Positions 14,001 to 26,208 of a stretch of 64,000 nt of DNA are shown here, piece after piece. The position numbers and the translations under genes were made by a program. The stretch is from Bretschneidera sinensis. Its lineage: Eukaryota; Streptophyta; Magnoliopsida; Brassicales; Akaniaceae. The notes under the pieces were generated by a model. The model did not search any database and was not told where the DNA came from. It worked only from the letters and a program-made list of their open reading frames with translations. The stretch is taken from NCBI GenBank assembly GCA_023935145.1, contig CM043700.1:26665501-26729500 (forward strand). The letters are read 5' to 3'. Position 1 is the first letter of the stretch; the number at the start of each line of letters is the position of its first letter.

Positions 14001-17000
14001 TGGACATGAGTCACCGAGAAGAGTTGCGCAATTGAAAGGAGATTAGATCCAGGGTAGGTAAGAGCAAAATAAAATGCACCAGTGCTGTATAGACGTATCA
14101 TGGCCTTGGGATTTCTCGTAACAACAGCCTTCAGCAGTGCAGCAGCAGCCTCCACAATACTTGGTTCCCCAGAAAGCATAGCCTTTTTTATAGGGGGCAG
14201 GAGGTGAAGGGGGACAAATAAAATTAATAATAAGTATCGCATTTCAATATTTTAATTAAAGAGACAAGACCCTCATAAACTAACACTTAAATGGCCAGAC
14301 ATCAAATAGAATGACTAGCAAGGATATTCTAACATGTATAGTCATGCACTTCAAATATCCTGCTATATCTCATTTGTTAGAAAACTAAAATTAAGCAACC
14401 AAAATTCCAATCAAAACTTCCACATAGACTTGGATAAAGATATTACTCCAACCCTACAACAACCACCCACCACACTGACACCTCTAAATATCATTAAAAT
14501 TGAAAACAGACCCAAAAAAACAAAAATCACCTGTGCAATATGAGGAAGGCATCGAGGACTTGACAAGATCCGTTTTACCCGTGGAGTTGGGGTAACTATC
14601 TCTCCAGCATCATCTAAATCTGAATGTGCAGATACCATGCTGTGTAATATGGATAATGCAGTGTCTCCTACCTGAATACAGTATCCATCTATTAGAAGTA
14701 ATTAAGAAAATAGCATAAGACAAAAGAAATATATCAGAGAGAAGCAATCTATAACAGTGAATGCGAGAGAGCGGAATGAACACTCATAAATCAAGCAGTT
14801 ATTACTAACTAGACATAAGCAAATCTGCATCATACATCTTCAAGTGTTGCAACAAATGATACTGTTTTCAAGAAAACCCAAAGAAGTACAAGCAGCATTC
14901 TCTGGCACACTCCGTGAAGTGCTTTAAGTTTAAAGGATGGCAATTCAACACCAATTCTGCCAGGAAGTGGAAAAAAGATATCTGTCCTTTATGATTGAAA
15001 CATTGATACACAGGACATCCGAAAATATAGATTCTAGCACAATCTAGGAAAATCCTGAAGGAGTCTAATAGTCAATTAATATATTCATATAAAATAATTG
15101 AATCCCCAAGCATTGACCTAAGTGGAAGTCGAATAAGTAAATCAACAAATTTAGCCAATAAATAGACTAGTTTACAATTCAAAAATCAAATAATGCAAAC
15201 CAGATAGAGCTACTAATAATATCACATATCATTGAAGGAGATAAAGAAGAGCAGCACAGCAACAACCACACTTCAGCTCAGCCCAAATAACAATACCTGC
15301 GTTGGTGTGAGGACTGAAATCCGAACAGCCAGTGCCCACCTAAGTTCACGGATATCGCGTAATCTCTTCCAGTCTAGCATCCCACAAGCCCAGCACCTTG
15401 TTGTCCAATCAATAGCTTTCTTTGACCAGAACCTTCTGATAGCATCCTTCTCCAAAGGTCCAACTTGTGCACCATCCTTGTCAACATACATCCATTCCTT
15501 AAGTGGTTCCATGAAGGCAGTAGCAGCTATCAAGTTAGATTGTAGAGGGATAGCAGTCCTTTCTGAAGCTTCATGGACCACTGTCAGCAGATCAACAGCT
15601 AATACACAACCTCCAACCAAAACACAAGACTCAATATTTGACAAAACCTTCATTAAAACCTGCACATAAATAAAACAGGAGTAATTATTGTTTCAGGACA
15701 AGAAATGTCCAATTTAGACATTTCACTAAATCTCCAGCCCATTCCATTAATAGGCTTTGTTCTGGATCATCCACATCTGATGGTACAGCTGCTTATATCT
15801 AAGAATCCATCAATCTCTGGCAAGAACTAAGCATGCATGATCAGGGACAAGTGAGGGGGAAAAAAACAGGGCTGCTGGATATCCATTATACGGTTGGTTC
15901 TAGCTCATCCAGATCTTATGGTACAACTGCTTATATTTCAGAATAACTCAATCTCTGGCAAGAAGTAAGCATGCATAATCAGGGAAGAGAGCCAGGATAA
16001 CCATGCCTGCTGGATATCCACAGAGCAAGGAGTTCATCTTAGGTCTATCGCACGCATGTATGCACATATACAGTTGTCACATGTTAAAACTAATCATCAC
16101 CTCATGAAATAACACAGGCAACAGAAATCAAATACACAAATAAAAATGATGCAATCACCTGGACCAGTTCAACAAAAAATAAACAAGCACTTAGAACTAA
16201 GGCGACTTATGACACAGAAAAAATAATTGGAAAGAAATTATGCTAGCCAACTAAATCTCATTGCACCTTCAAAAGGAGGAGTAGACGATGCCTCAAAGCT
16301 CTATCATCTGTCCTATCCAACAGAACTGTAATATGTGCAGTGCCTTCAAAAGGGCCTATTGTCTTGTAATGCTGCTCATATACAATGGCCATTGCCCTTG
16401 CACAAAGCTCCCTAACTGAAGAGCCTCCCCCTCCCCCAAAACCATCTAATCTTCCCATGTCACACCAATCATCAGATGATCCCAGTTCATCAGGAACAGC
16501 ACCATCTACTGTAAGGCCTATATCAGCATCACATAAGAACCGATGATAAAGTGCTCTGAAAAAGGCAACTGGATCACGCAGTGGAAAATCCTGTGCCCTG
16601 CCACTGCTGCCATTCTCTAGCAGCAAACGCAGATAATATTGACCCACACAAACTTCTTTGGATAAGCTAGGATAACTAACAGAGAACTCAGAATAGTTCC
16701 ATGATATCTGCGGCACACTGTCTTGGCCAGTCATAGTTTCTACTGTAGCACCTCCAGGAACAATATCTTCGGTACGCTCCTTCTCAACGTCTAGTTTATG
16801 AACCTCAGCCTGTAATGCCTCCCTCAACTCCTGTCTCGTACGCTCATTCCAGATCAGATCTGCACGATTGTGATCAAGGCTAAAAGCTCGCCAAAACTCA
16901 GGCCAATTCAAAAGTAGCCGACCAGAACCCACTGGTGTGTTCTCCACAACCACCTGAGCAGGTGCTGGAAGGCCTGTGTTCTGGAAACCAACCACATTGG

Positions 17001-20000
17001 CATCCAAATCACCCCAATTTGAAGCATTTGATTCCAATGCCTCACGCATATTCGGCATTGGAGCATCTGCTGAAGCAACCACAGAAGAATGGCCATTTTG
17101 TGAAACCACTGGTGAGGGCGTATCACCAGCTAATTTTTCACTACCATGAGCAGCAGATGATGGAACAGTTGCAGCTTGACTGGAACTTGGATCTAGAGCA
17201 GATGTGTGGTAGTTATCTGACCCTCTATATGCACCCCCACTTATCTGCCTCACTGGATCACCTACCTCAGAATTATTAAGAGAAGGCAAGGAATCGTCTT
17301 GAGATGCCACTCCTCTCCCTGTACGACCTTTCCTCTGCTGAAGCAAACGTCTATTTCTTCTGCTGGTCAATGATCCTTCTCGATTTGAATCTTCAGATAA
17401 AACTCCATCAGAACGTGTGTGCAAATAAGCAACAAGTCCAGGAGGCAGAACTCTAGACAATAGATCTAGAGCTGGCTGATAGGAATCTGCCCAAAGTGCA
17501 ACAAGCTGTCGACTAACCTCACGCCGTTCACCAGCAGGAAGAAAAAATGCATGCACCAAATGTCTCAACAAAGCACCATCACGCAAAGCAGCATCACGCA
17601 TGGACTCTGCCGCAATTGCATCTTCTTCTGCAATTGTACGCATTATCACAGCAACTGTTTCTCTAACACTTTCAGCAGGATGTCCAAACAATGCAAATAA
17701 GCGACGCCGTAAACCAGCTACTTGGCGTAACAATTCAACAAAAACTGTGTATTGGGTAGTTTCACCATGTGGATCACAAATCATAGCTTCAAGAACCTCA
17801 ACAACAGCCATTGACAATAGAGGTGATACCGACATGGGTTTCAATCTGTTGACCAGGATAATAGCATAACCATGTTGAGCAAACAATACTGACTTGGTAT
17901 GCATGACTGTGGCATGCCTTTCTCCTTTGGAATCCAATACCATACTTAGGTCCCCAGGACCAGCACCAATAAGTGCTGCAACAAGCCCGGCAGCTTCAGC
18001 AGCTACACCTTCAGAACCATTTCTAAGTAACCCCATTATTCTCCCAACAGCAGCAGGAAAAGACATCACATGTGAAGCTGCACTTCTTGACGCCAGTAAT
18101 CTATGCAAACAAGCAACAAAGCCCATCACTGTTGCAGCTGCTTTAGGTGAAGGGGGTGGCAAAGGAGGGGACTCTGGTGGAAGATTTGGAGTTGATGGAA
18201 GCATTGTAATCAAGGCCATCAAAGTCACCTCAGGCACTTCAATGTTAGAAGGCACTCCACTATATGGGATACAAGCATTGAACTCCCTTATTCTACGCCA
18301 CAACTTAGCTCTTGAACCAGGAATGGAGCCACCTTCAGCAACAGCATCTTTCGCAGCACTAGCTAAGTGTTTCAAATGCATGGATGCGTTATCCATATCA
18401 GCAACAGGGCACTGTAGTCCAAATAGTAAATGAACTCTCCCACAAGGCGGATCAATGCGATGACCCGGCATTGTCAGCCTAGGTAACACTGGTACTGGGC
18501 ACTGGCCCTGCACAAGCCAAACGCAAAGGTCAACCACACCACATTAAATTTAACTATCTACTTTATCAATCATTGGCAAAATTTATAGGTCTCACAGATG
18601 ATGATCATGGTAAATATGATTATTTAAAATATTAGATATATACTTTAAGAAGCCTTTCCATATTCAAGATAGAACACGTGTACCTACTTCTGTTTGCAAC
18701 ACATCTCGAACAGCTGCAAGTAAACTATCACGGGACGTGCTTGCATAAACCTACAATTCATTCCATACACATTAGATATTTACCTTAAACTAAACTCAAA
18801 ATTCGACATTAACACAATCTATGCTCACATGGATGGGGCATCCATCATTGAACGTAATCGCAAACATCTGGGGCTCCTCAGCAAACCGAACAAGCGAACT
18901 TACAGCAGATAAAGGACGAACGATAACAGCCTGCACACATCTAAGGAATATTCTCAGCATTTGCTACAACCCCACCAAACAAACACATAAGTGAAGCATG
19001 TGTGAGTCCTTCCCATTGTATAACTGCTAGTATTTTCATTTCTATTATCAAACTCATTGTTTACACCTGTTTGTGTGTGCAATTCATAAAACATAACGTA
19101 CTACCTAGTTTATTTTTTTTACCTTGTAATGGTTAGCACATAAGGCAGATACCTGTGTCATAAGGCAACCTTTTGTACAAGAGAAGTGTGACCAACATTA
19201 AAACATCTACTACCTAAATCCTACAATGAGGACGGCTAGTCCCTTTTGTCTGTGCAAGACAAGCACATTTCACACGTGCATGTCTTGCACAGACAGCTGC
19301 AATGCGTAAGTCGCATCCTGACGCTAGAACTCTCCATCCGACTATATAATTTAAAAATTCATCAGCTTACTTCATAGTTATCTGGTCGCCTTTCGAAAAG
19401 TGAAACCTTAGTAAGAATGAGCTGACGGGATACAGCATCACCATGCTCCCCAAGTCCTCCTTTCGGTCCAACTCCCAAACTCAACCCTGGTACATTTAGA
19501 GTTCCATGAGCAGCAGACCGCAACCTTGTTACAGACCAACCCCCATAAGGGGTTTCTTCAGCTCCAACTGCCTCTTTCGCTGTATTTAAAAAAAAAAATA
19601 GATAAAATATCAAGCAACAACAAACTAATGAAACAGAAGAAAATGAACTAGTAACAAAGATGAAGAAGAGAACTGAAAGGGGGGATGTTTCTAATGACCT
19701 ACCCCTTCGCCTTATATACTCTGATGTGGCAAGATTTTGTGAACCGTCCACAGATAGTGATACTCCAACCATGGATTTCGCAGTTTTAGTCTGCATGATT
19801 TTATTCAAATTACAATATCAAGCAGGGCACTTCTCTAGGAGAGAGCACTTTAGAGATATGAGGAAACCTTAAACAAAAGACACGTGCAGTTTCATAGTAG
19901 AGAAGTATATAATTATGAATAACAGTCCAGGAAGTCAGCAATACCAAATTTGCGATGATAGCAGAATTGGTTGTCCCTGAAGCAGCTTGGAAAGCTTTAG

Positions 20001-21368
20001 ATTTCCTTCCATATAAAGGGCAAAGAACAAAACCACCTTGATCAACATTTTTCTTCCCATAAGCATCAGATAGGATAATGATGGCAGGGGAATCCATGTC
20101 TCTAAAATCCAAGCACCAGCGAAGGTCTCCAGATTTTAACTCGATAAGTTCAATCCCGACATAAGTTACCTTCAATTTCTGTCAAATTAACCAGTTGTTA
20201 ATTATTTGAAAAAGGCATTTTAGCATGTCAATCCCAGATCCTCACTAGAAAAATAACTATAAACAGCAATGCAGTTACTTTTAATACGAGTCTCATCAAC
20301 TTCAATGAGGTTAAATAAGTTCTTCTAGAGAGTGCACTTGTAACTGTCCACATATAGATAGACCCTAAATCATCTGAACATCGTAACTAAAACTATTACT
20401 ATCACCAAAAGCAACATTATGTTGTAAGCAGTTAAATTTCCATAAAATGACTTTTTTCTCTAAAACTTTTTAATCAATAATTCGTAAATGTAATACAAAT
20501 GAAATGAATGTAAATAGTGAGTTCATAGCCACTTATTATTAGATTTCACACTCTTTATTGGTAAATTCCACTAATTTTTTCTTATATAGCAAACAAAAGA
20601 AAAACGAACTCCATTTAGTAATTACTCAAAAACGTCAGCACATATGAGATGGTATATCTACCTGGACCTCAAGTAACTACTAAGCTAAACAAAAGAATCT
20701 GGGTCCCAAATTAGTATAGAGCTACTCAGTGAATCACGGTCAAATCAGAACTCAGATCCTAACTCTAAAAAACCTATCACTACCGATCAGTAAATGACGC
20801 ACACCTATTACTACAATCAACACACACTAAAAAATCAACACTTGAACAAACCAAAACCAACCCGACGATTTCATGTGACGCAGAAAACCTCAATAGTGTA
20901 AAAGAACTTTTAATACTCTTAACTTACAAAAGGGACCCACTCCAAGTTCCGTCTCCTGAGGTGCAGCACCGGGAACTCAGCGACGGCACCCAGCCTATTC
21001 CACTGAATTCGGTGCAACTCAGTCAAGATGCTCGCCCTGTAGCGCGAAGAGAACTTGATGGCCTTGAACTTGCCGCGCCCATCAGTCCTGACACTGATAT
21101 TGAACTCGCTCGAATTCGAATTCTCATCCCTTCCGATGATAGGCGCCGCACCTTCGTAGTCACTGGCGACGTCGTAGGAGTTGGTGACGGAGAGTGTGGA
21201 GGGATCCAGAGTGATAATTGCGACATTGGAGATACATAGAAATCGCTTGTAGCGGCCGCGCCACGAGTGCTTGACCACGAGGTATCGGGCCAGGTACTCG
21301 GGTTCCTCGAGGATGTTAGTAGTGGTGGAGCCGGTGGTTCTGGTGGTGGTGTTAGTAGTGTGGTCCAT
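1061..21368 (-). CDS. GRV2: GRV2/KAM2 (RME-8) endosomal DnaJ protein, 19 exons, C-terminus off window
   Basis: Large peripheral-membrane DnaJ protein of late endosomes; in plants it is needed for vacuolar trafficking, endosome formation and shoot gravitropism (family knowledge). Exons, read from GT/AG sites and matching phases: 20928-21368, 19945-20178, 19703-19790, 19371-19579, 18829-18930, 18688-18750, 16267-18507, 15297-15659, 14531-14671, 13790-14182, 13178-13672, 12332-12555, 11876-12220, 11065-11359, 2863-3315, 2444-2789, 2013-2356, 1409-1876, 1061-1185. They sum to 7370 nt (about 2456 codons). Arabidopsis GRV2 is about 2550 residues, so only about 100 residues are missing. Domains: N-terminal RME-8 region (exons 1-4), GYF-like domain (exon 8), J domain with HPD (exon 11), and four IWN-type repeats (exons 7, 10, 15, 17). 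The start is the ATG at 21368; codons upstream in frame lack another ATG. All exon phases close without frameshift or stop, so the gene looks functional despite LINEs in introns 14 and 19. Confidence 0.95.
1939..2003. repeat. Compound (CA)n(TA)n microsatellite
   Basis: A run of CA dinucleotides (about 20 units) passes directly into about 11 TA units, inside the GRV2 intron between exons 17 and 18. It ends only about 10 bases from the exon 17 donor. It is likely polymorphic. Confidence 0.95.
4101..5423 (+). pseudogene. LINE ORF1 remnant
   Basis: Three overlapping open stretches (4101-4508, 4508-4738, 4761-5423) cover the position of ORF1, immediately upstream of ORF2. The last one ends about 5 bases from the ORF2 start and has the basic tail '[16 protein letters not shown]', as seen at the ORF1 C-terminus of plant L1 elements. 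No DUF4283 or zinc-knuckle domain is recognisable here, so ORF1 has either diverged or lost its core. Gene function is not expected. Confidence 0.55.
5427..9520 (+). pseudogene. LINE ORF2 remnant (endonuclease, reverse transcriptase, zf-RVT)
   Basis: The start '[12 protein letters not shown]' at 5427 is the usual endonuclease N-terminus, followed within 12 codons by a frameshift to '[14 protein letters not shown]'. The endonuclease core is partly deleted around 5740-5880; '[17 protein letters not shown]' and 'FDHHPIVL' remain. The reverse transcriptase is open at 7628-8188 ('[18 protein letters not shown]', '[11 protein letters not shown]', '[10 protein letters not shown]') and continues in another frame at 8200-8523 with '[10 protein letters not shown]', the FADD form of the catalytic motif. 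The zinc-binding C-terminal region is seen at 9220-9500 in two frames. The reading frame is broken at least six times. Confidence 0.85.
6225..7127 (-). mobile_element. Nested 5'-truncated LINE fragment, antisense
   Basis: A second LINE inserted in the endonuclease/RT linker of the larger LINE, in opposite orientation. On the minus strand it encodes the C-terminal ORF2 region ('RLWFDTWCG', then an open stretch 6930-6595 with '[13 protein letters not shown]' and 'CYMCKEKTD'). Its 3' end is the T-rich stretch at 6223-6245. Imperfect target duplications flank it: tcaactctactgtt at 6211-6224 and tcaactccactatt at 7128-7141 (12 of 14 match). The outer LINE reading continues across this point ('NST' then '[14 protein letters not shown]'). 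Confidence 0.8.
10147..10386. repeat. Direct duplication of about 95 bp in GRV2 intron 14
   Basis: Two copies (about 10147-10240 and 10290-10386, offset about 143 bp) share 'agcagta.tttga', 'atcatgcaagaaaat', 'gcaaccatt.atgtttattc' and 'taagatttgggggaca'. Several substitutions separate them, so the duplication is not recent. No coding content. Confidence 0.8.
13178..13672 (-). CDS. GRV2: GRV2 exon 11 with J domain
   Basis: 165 codons, about residues 1426-1590. The J domain occupies the end of the exon (about residues 1546-1590), with the Hsp70-stimulating HPD at about residues 1568-1570 ('[14 protein letters not shown]'), preceded by the basic helix II '[12 protein letters not shown]'. In RME-8 the J domain sits mid-protein and recruits Hsc70 to endosomes (family knowledge). 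All catalytically needed J-domain residues are present, so cochaperone activity is expected. Confidence 0.93.
15297..15659 (-). CDS. GRV2: GRV2 exon 8 with GYF-like domain
   Basis: 121 codons, about residues 1127-1247. The segment from 'EWMYVDKDG' through '[13 protein letters not shown]' to 'TRCWACGM' (about residues 1181-1223) fits the GYF_2-type domain found in RME-8/DNAJC13 proteins. Such domains bind peptides or partners in related proteins; a role for this one is not shown by the sequence. Splice sites: acceptor cag just above 15659, donor GTATTG just below 15297. Confidence 0.88.
15760..16022. repeat. Direct duplication of about 125 bp in GRV2 intron 7
   Basis: Two copies offset by about 138 bp share 'atggtaca.ctgcttatat', 'caatctctggcaagaa', 'taagcatgcat.atcaggga' and 'ctgctggatatccat/ca'. 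They lie between exons 8 and 7. No ORF and no terminal repeats were seen, so the mechanism looks like a local tandem duplication. Confidence 0.8.
16267..18507 (-). CDS. GRV2: GRV2 exon 7, giant central exon (747 codons)
   Basis: The largest exon of the gene, open throughout, about residues 380-1126. It carries armadillo/HEAT-like helical sequence, a Ser/Gln-rich low-complexity linker (about 17000-17350 on the plus strand), and the first IWN-type repeat ('[11 protein letters not shown]', near 16850). The 3' part matches the conserved RME-8 block with '[18 protein letters not shown]'. The acceptor is cag at 18508-18510. The donor, GTGCAATG, follows 'LLLLLK' at 16267. The open frame running on into both introns is not coding. 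Confidence 0.93.
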
Positions 21369-21960
21369 TATCGGCGGGGTGCGATCGGGTGGGTAGCGGG
21401 TCAAAGAGTCAATGTTAGGGAGGTTGTGGAGGGTGTGAGGGGCATTGCTCTGAGGGCGGAGAAAGAACCAGAGCCCCCTGCCGGCTTGGTTAGCCGTAGC
21501 CGAAGCCGGGTAACGGTTGGAGTGAGACTGATTCGCCCCCAGTTCTGACGGTATTTACAGGATCGCCACTAGGGCCGCTTCTTCTGGGTGGATCAGATTC
21601 GCACAAAACCTAATTTTTCATCTGGAAAAGGGGGAGACGGTTAAAGGGCAGAAACAAAAAGAAAAGAACAGGTTGGTTGTGGTTGATCAATGAAAATTTG
21701 ATATAATATGATTAACCATCTCAAGGTCAGATATTGATGTCAATCAAAAACTAACTTAGAAGTGAAATTCAATTGAAGAGAGAGTAGAATTTGGGATTGA
21801 ATTCAGGTGAGTTGAGATTGAATCGTGTGTGTTAGAGAGAGAGGCCAGCTAGGAGAAGAGCTCCGTTGTTGTGAGAGCTGTAGAAAAGAAACTACTTTTG
21901 GGTTGAGATTGCGTCACAAGTCCGTGAGATAATTGGGGTTTAATGATGACGGGTGACATC
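21369..21960 (-). promoter_or_regulatory. GRV2 5' leader and proximal promoter region
   Basis: Upstream of the ATG at 21368, the minus strand is C/T-rich (for example ctctctctctaac around 21835-21845), the kind of pyrimidine patch common near plant transcription starts. No clear TATA box was found. The transcription start cannot be placed from sequence. The in-frame region upstream of the ATG (to about 21404) has no alternative ATG. Confidence 0.45.
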
Positions 21961-23323
21961 AAAGCAAACACTCAAGGTTTATTATTTTTTAAAACAATTT
22001 TAAAAAAAATATTTTTCAATAATTAGTGTTTGAAAACTGTTTTTAAAATAGATTTCAATAAAATATTATTTGAATAATTAGTGTTCGAAAACTGTTTTGA
22101 AAATAAAAAATTGTTTGAATTACACCTTTTTATAATTGTTTTCAGTTTTCAGCGTTCAGTTTAAATTTTAATATCTAAAATTAATTTTATTTTTCGTATT
22201 TACTAAATAAAATTTTTTAAGCACACATCAAATACTTGAAAATAATTAATATTTTTTATTTATAAAATATTAATATTTTTTATATATCATCGATCAAACA
22301 TGACAACACTCTTAATGTCATGTTTGTTTGTTAAATAAATTCTTAAAAATAAAAATAAAAAATACAATACAACTTTTACAATTTGATAAAATATGAACAA
22401 CCAACCCATCAAATACAATATTCAAGTTTATTAAATATCTAAAAGATGACATACTTTTTCTCTTAAAAATAAGATAGTTGAGGACAACTTTAAGATACAA
22501 TATTCATTGATCAAATACAATTTTGATAAATTGATAAAATGGAAATGAACGGCCCAAAATTCTTCCTTCAAAATGATTTGTCTCAACTGCCCAATTTGAT
22601 TGGTTTGTCATCCTCACATCCTATAAGTCAAATTATATATCAATATGCGAAATATATTCCTAAGAAAAAAATAATTCAGTAACTTAAAAAAACTAAATTA
22701 ACATAAATAATTCAGTAACTAATTTTTGTCTCAGTTATGTCTATGTTAGCCATGCAATTTTGATGGCTTTCGCGTTTCTCATTGAGTTTGTCAATGAAAT
22801 AAGCTATGAATTTCTTCTTCTTTTTGTAAAATTTCATTCAAGTAATTCTAGAGGTCAAAAACCACTACTATGATAAGGGGAGAGAGAGATTATGATATCA
22901 CACTAGCAAATGAACCTCTGCAATAATCGTATAATTTTCGTTTCATTTTCACATTCTCTGTGGCATTACAATGTCTTGTCTACACTCGATCTATAACAAG
23001 CAAACTCAATTGGTTTCAATAAATTTACATTTAATAGAATGAATAAATGACTGAACATATGCTAAGAGTGCCCTAAGATAATTTACTCTACTAGCGAAAA
23101 TAACTATTTACACTATTTACACAAATGAAATACTACTAAACTGAAACATCCGAAACATACATAAAGTGTATTAGCTACATAATGTATATGAAACCAACAC
23201 TTCACAGGACTGGATAATATATTCCCCAAGTGTATTTGCTCTAACAGGCTCTTTTAATGCTGCAACCGTAGAGTCAAAGAAGATCAAATGAAGTTCTACA
23301 CAAATAATTTACATTTGTAGGCT
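21961..23323. other. AT-rich spacer, no gene seen
   Basis: No ORF with recognisable similarity. It contains a short tandem duplication with a period of about 55 bp (around 22017-22050 and 22073-22105, motif 'aataattagtgtt.gaaaactgtttt'). The part next to 23324 is probably the 3' untranslated region of the DUF829-like gene. Confidence 0.6.
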
Positions 23324-23923
23324 TCAAGTCTGCTTTATAGTGGCAAAACACTCTTTCAAAAAATTATGCAGCTCTGATGAATATAAGTCGGGGAAAGTTC
23401 GGTAGTGGTCAACGTGAGGGGATGATTCAAAATTAAACGAAATTACCTTTCTCCCCATCCTCCTTTGCTCCTCAACAAGCAATTCGACAGACTGAAATGG
23501 AATGACCTTATCACTTATGTTATAAAAGTAGAGCTGAGGACAAGAAGGCTGGTTGTTGGAGAGATTGGAGAAAATCCTTTTTAATCTCTTGTAGAACACT
23601 CAATAGACAACGTTATTGTCTATTAACTTTGATGACTAACACTTAATTCTGAATATTTTCTGAAAAAAGCCAATGGTTTCCCATCTAGGGTTATTGGAAA
23701 GCAAAGTAGGTCATAAACATAAAACTTACTGATCTACATCAGGAAAGTTTAGAATGAAGGAGAAGAGCTTCTCAAGTAATGTTAGCAGTATGCTTTCAAT
23801 AATTAGAGGTTTTTGCTCTTGCATTTTTGACATACTCACTTCTGTTTTTGATCTATTTATTTCAGAGTTTACTGCGGAGCTGTGTTTCTTCAGCAAAGCA
23901 GCAGAAAATTCAGCTGCCCAAAC
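23324..23923 (-). CDS. DUF829/TMEM53-like alpha/beta hydrolase, last two exons only
   Basis: Two minus-strand exons match the C-terminal part of the plant DUF829 (TMEM53-like) family, a predicted alpha/beta-hydrolase group of unknown substrate. Exon A, 23730-23923, starts after a cag acceptor with 'VWAAEFSAALLKKHSSA' and ends 'NFPDVD' before GTAAGT. Exon B, 23324 to about 23585, reads 'SNNQPSCPQLYFYNISDKVI' through 'VELLVEEQRRMGRKVISFNF' to 'SPHVDHYRTFPDLYS' and a TGA. The Asp of 'SDKVIP' and the His of 'SPHVDHY' fit the usual acid/His positions of the hydrolase fold. The junction into exon B costs one residue relative to relatives, with acceptor aagag|att the only in-frame choice. The N-terminal two thirds (nucleophile region) was not found up to 26.2 kb, so this may be a gene fragment, or the missing exons may be too short or diverged to see. 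Confidence 0.65.
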
Positions 23924-24287
23924 CTGCAAGGATGAAGAGAATTTATCCATCAAGTCCTCTCTACCTTTATGGACTAAAATGTGAGTAGTTTAGAGAGTTG
24001 AAAATCATAGAAAAAGAAAGGAGTAAAAAGACAAGAATAATAACATAAATTAGATTGGACTATGGTAGACAAATAAAAAGCTAGCAATTCATAATACAAA
24101 AGGATTCAGACTGTAAAAAGGCTCTATCAACATAGAAAAAATGATAATAAATCAAATATTATCAGGGAGCTTCTCATAATCTTTTTCTGAAATAAACACA
24201 TAGCAATCAATCTTTAACAGCTTTAACAGATCTGCATATAGTTACATTTAGGAAAATTTAACCCAGATAAAAATGTGCAAAAGAAAT

Positions 24288-24327
<40 letters not shown>

Positions 24328-26208
24328 GTTTAAAAGTAATCAGTAGTAGCTCAAATCTGGAGGAAAGAAATATCATTAAACATAAGGAACAAGAATCAAA
24401 GCAAATCATATATATTTGTAAATTTGAATACAAGCCTCAACAATGAATGTGAATTTCGACGATCTTTAACTAAACTTACTTGGTTCTTATTAATTTAAGC
24501 AAGACAGTGAAGGGATTCAAACAAGCACTTACTCCTTTTTTTAATTATTTTTTTGTTAAACACACTATTCATTATACACATACACTGGCATAGGCTTTTT
24601 AAGGAACACCTACAAGGCATAACATATTTTTGAACTCAAATCACTATAATCAAACAAGCATCTGGATTCAATAATCCAGGAGATATGTTATCAAACTAGC
24701 TTAAGTAAGCCTCAAATCAGTATAATTTCTAAATCCATTCATCTTTGTAACTATCAAAGCCTATTGCAAGAATACAATAATCTAAGCCACTCTAATTAAC
24801 TAATTCTTCCTACTTAGATCCACTGAAAACATTTATACACGGCAACAGAACCACAATTTTTATATTTTCTGTCCAGCATTAAAGCAAAATTACCTACTTG
24901 TAGTATATTAACTTAGGCTAGTTGAGTTGTCTCGCACTTTAATTTACATATCCTTTAATAAAACATAAATAACTTATCTACACCTTCTTGAAGATTAAAT
25001 GACATTAAAATTTACATTAAAAAATTAATAAAAAAACCATAAGATTGATTCTTCCATGAACTAACTCTAAGAAAAAGAAAAACATAAGAGCAATGCCTTT
25101 TTTATTATTAAATTTAATTCATTGCAATTGACTTAGCTAATTTATTACCATAACCAACAAAAAGAAGGGGGGGAATTAATCTACCAGCAGCAGGTGTGTC
25201 CAGGCATTGAAGTCACAACTAAAAGCACAAGAGAAGGAAGCAATAATGAATAGAAGAAAAGTAGCAAAAAGAGTGAATTCATTCATTAATCTTGTGTTAG
25301 ACAATTCAAGTAGATTAATACAGAACGTTTGAAGTCTCATTCAACAAAGCTGTGAAAGTGTAAGAAGAATAGTACTTCACATGTAAGGGACCTGAACCTA
25401 TAAAAGGATAGATACATAGTCCTTGTTTTCTCTCTGTTTTCATCAGTGCGAGACTATTGATCCAGCATGCACCATATATCTTTAGTGCCAACTTCTCAAT
25501 CAATATAAACATCATATACCAACCACACGGTCTAGTACCCAATCACCCGCACATGAAGAGACAGGTACTGATTTCAGTTATGAGTAATCAACAAATAAAA
25601 ACCCAATTGGGTGCTCATTTAGGAGAAAGGTAAAAGAATAAAACAAATCAGTCTTTGATTCTTAAATATCCTTTGATATAAACGCAAGTAAACAACTCAA
25701 TTCAACCGAAGCTAAGCATATGCTGTCATTTGATACTTTCACTAAAACCCCCAACAGAATAAAAGAAAATGACAGAATACGAAATGGTTATTTTCATCAG
25801 TTTTCCTAGCAACCAAACAGATGATAAATACACAGACAAGAATTTTATCAAACACAAGATATGCATAATAATAACCATGCTAGTGAAACTAAAAACCCAT
25901 ATCTTACCTACAATAGTCTTCATTTGATTTTCCTAATGTCGTAATAAAAAGACCATGACAGCACAGTACCAGTAAATTATAGAACTCAAGGAAATGCGAT
26001 AATACCAGGAAACAAATGTAGAATCAGTGAGTTGCTGCCTTAGCCTATGTTGTCGAATCCTTCGCCCTCTTTTCTCTCTTTGTTTGTCGATTCTCGTCGT
26101 CCGTTCAGATGGGTATCTCTCTTCTCCTAGTCTGTTCAGATGGGTATTGTAAGAGAGAGTTACAGATCGGAGATATGGGTATCTTTTTTCTGGGATTTAA
26201 ACTGAGGT
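23924..26208. other. AT-rich region, no recognisable exon
   Basis: If the DUF829-like gene is complete, its upstream exons should lie here on the minus strand. Open stretches at 25315-25542 and 25726-25923 were inspected and do not resemble the family. A (TA)n tract lies at 24290-24325. Otherwise nothing supportable was seen. Confidence 0.5.
24290..24325. repeat. (TA)n microsatellite
   Basis: About 18 uninterrupted TA units in AT-rich spacer or intron DNA. Confidence 0.95.

Noticed and set aside
25315..25542. 75-codon minus-strand ORF as a missing exon of the DUF829-like gene
   Set aside because: The peptide does not match the family segment around the nucleophile, and no supporting splice sites were found.
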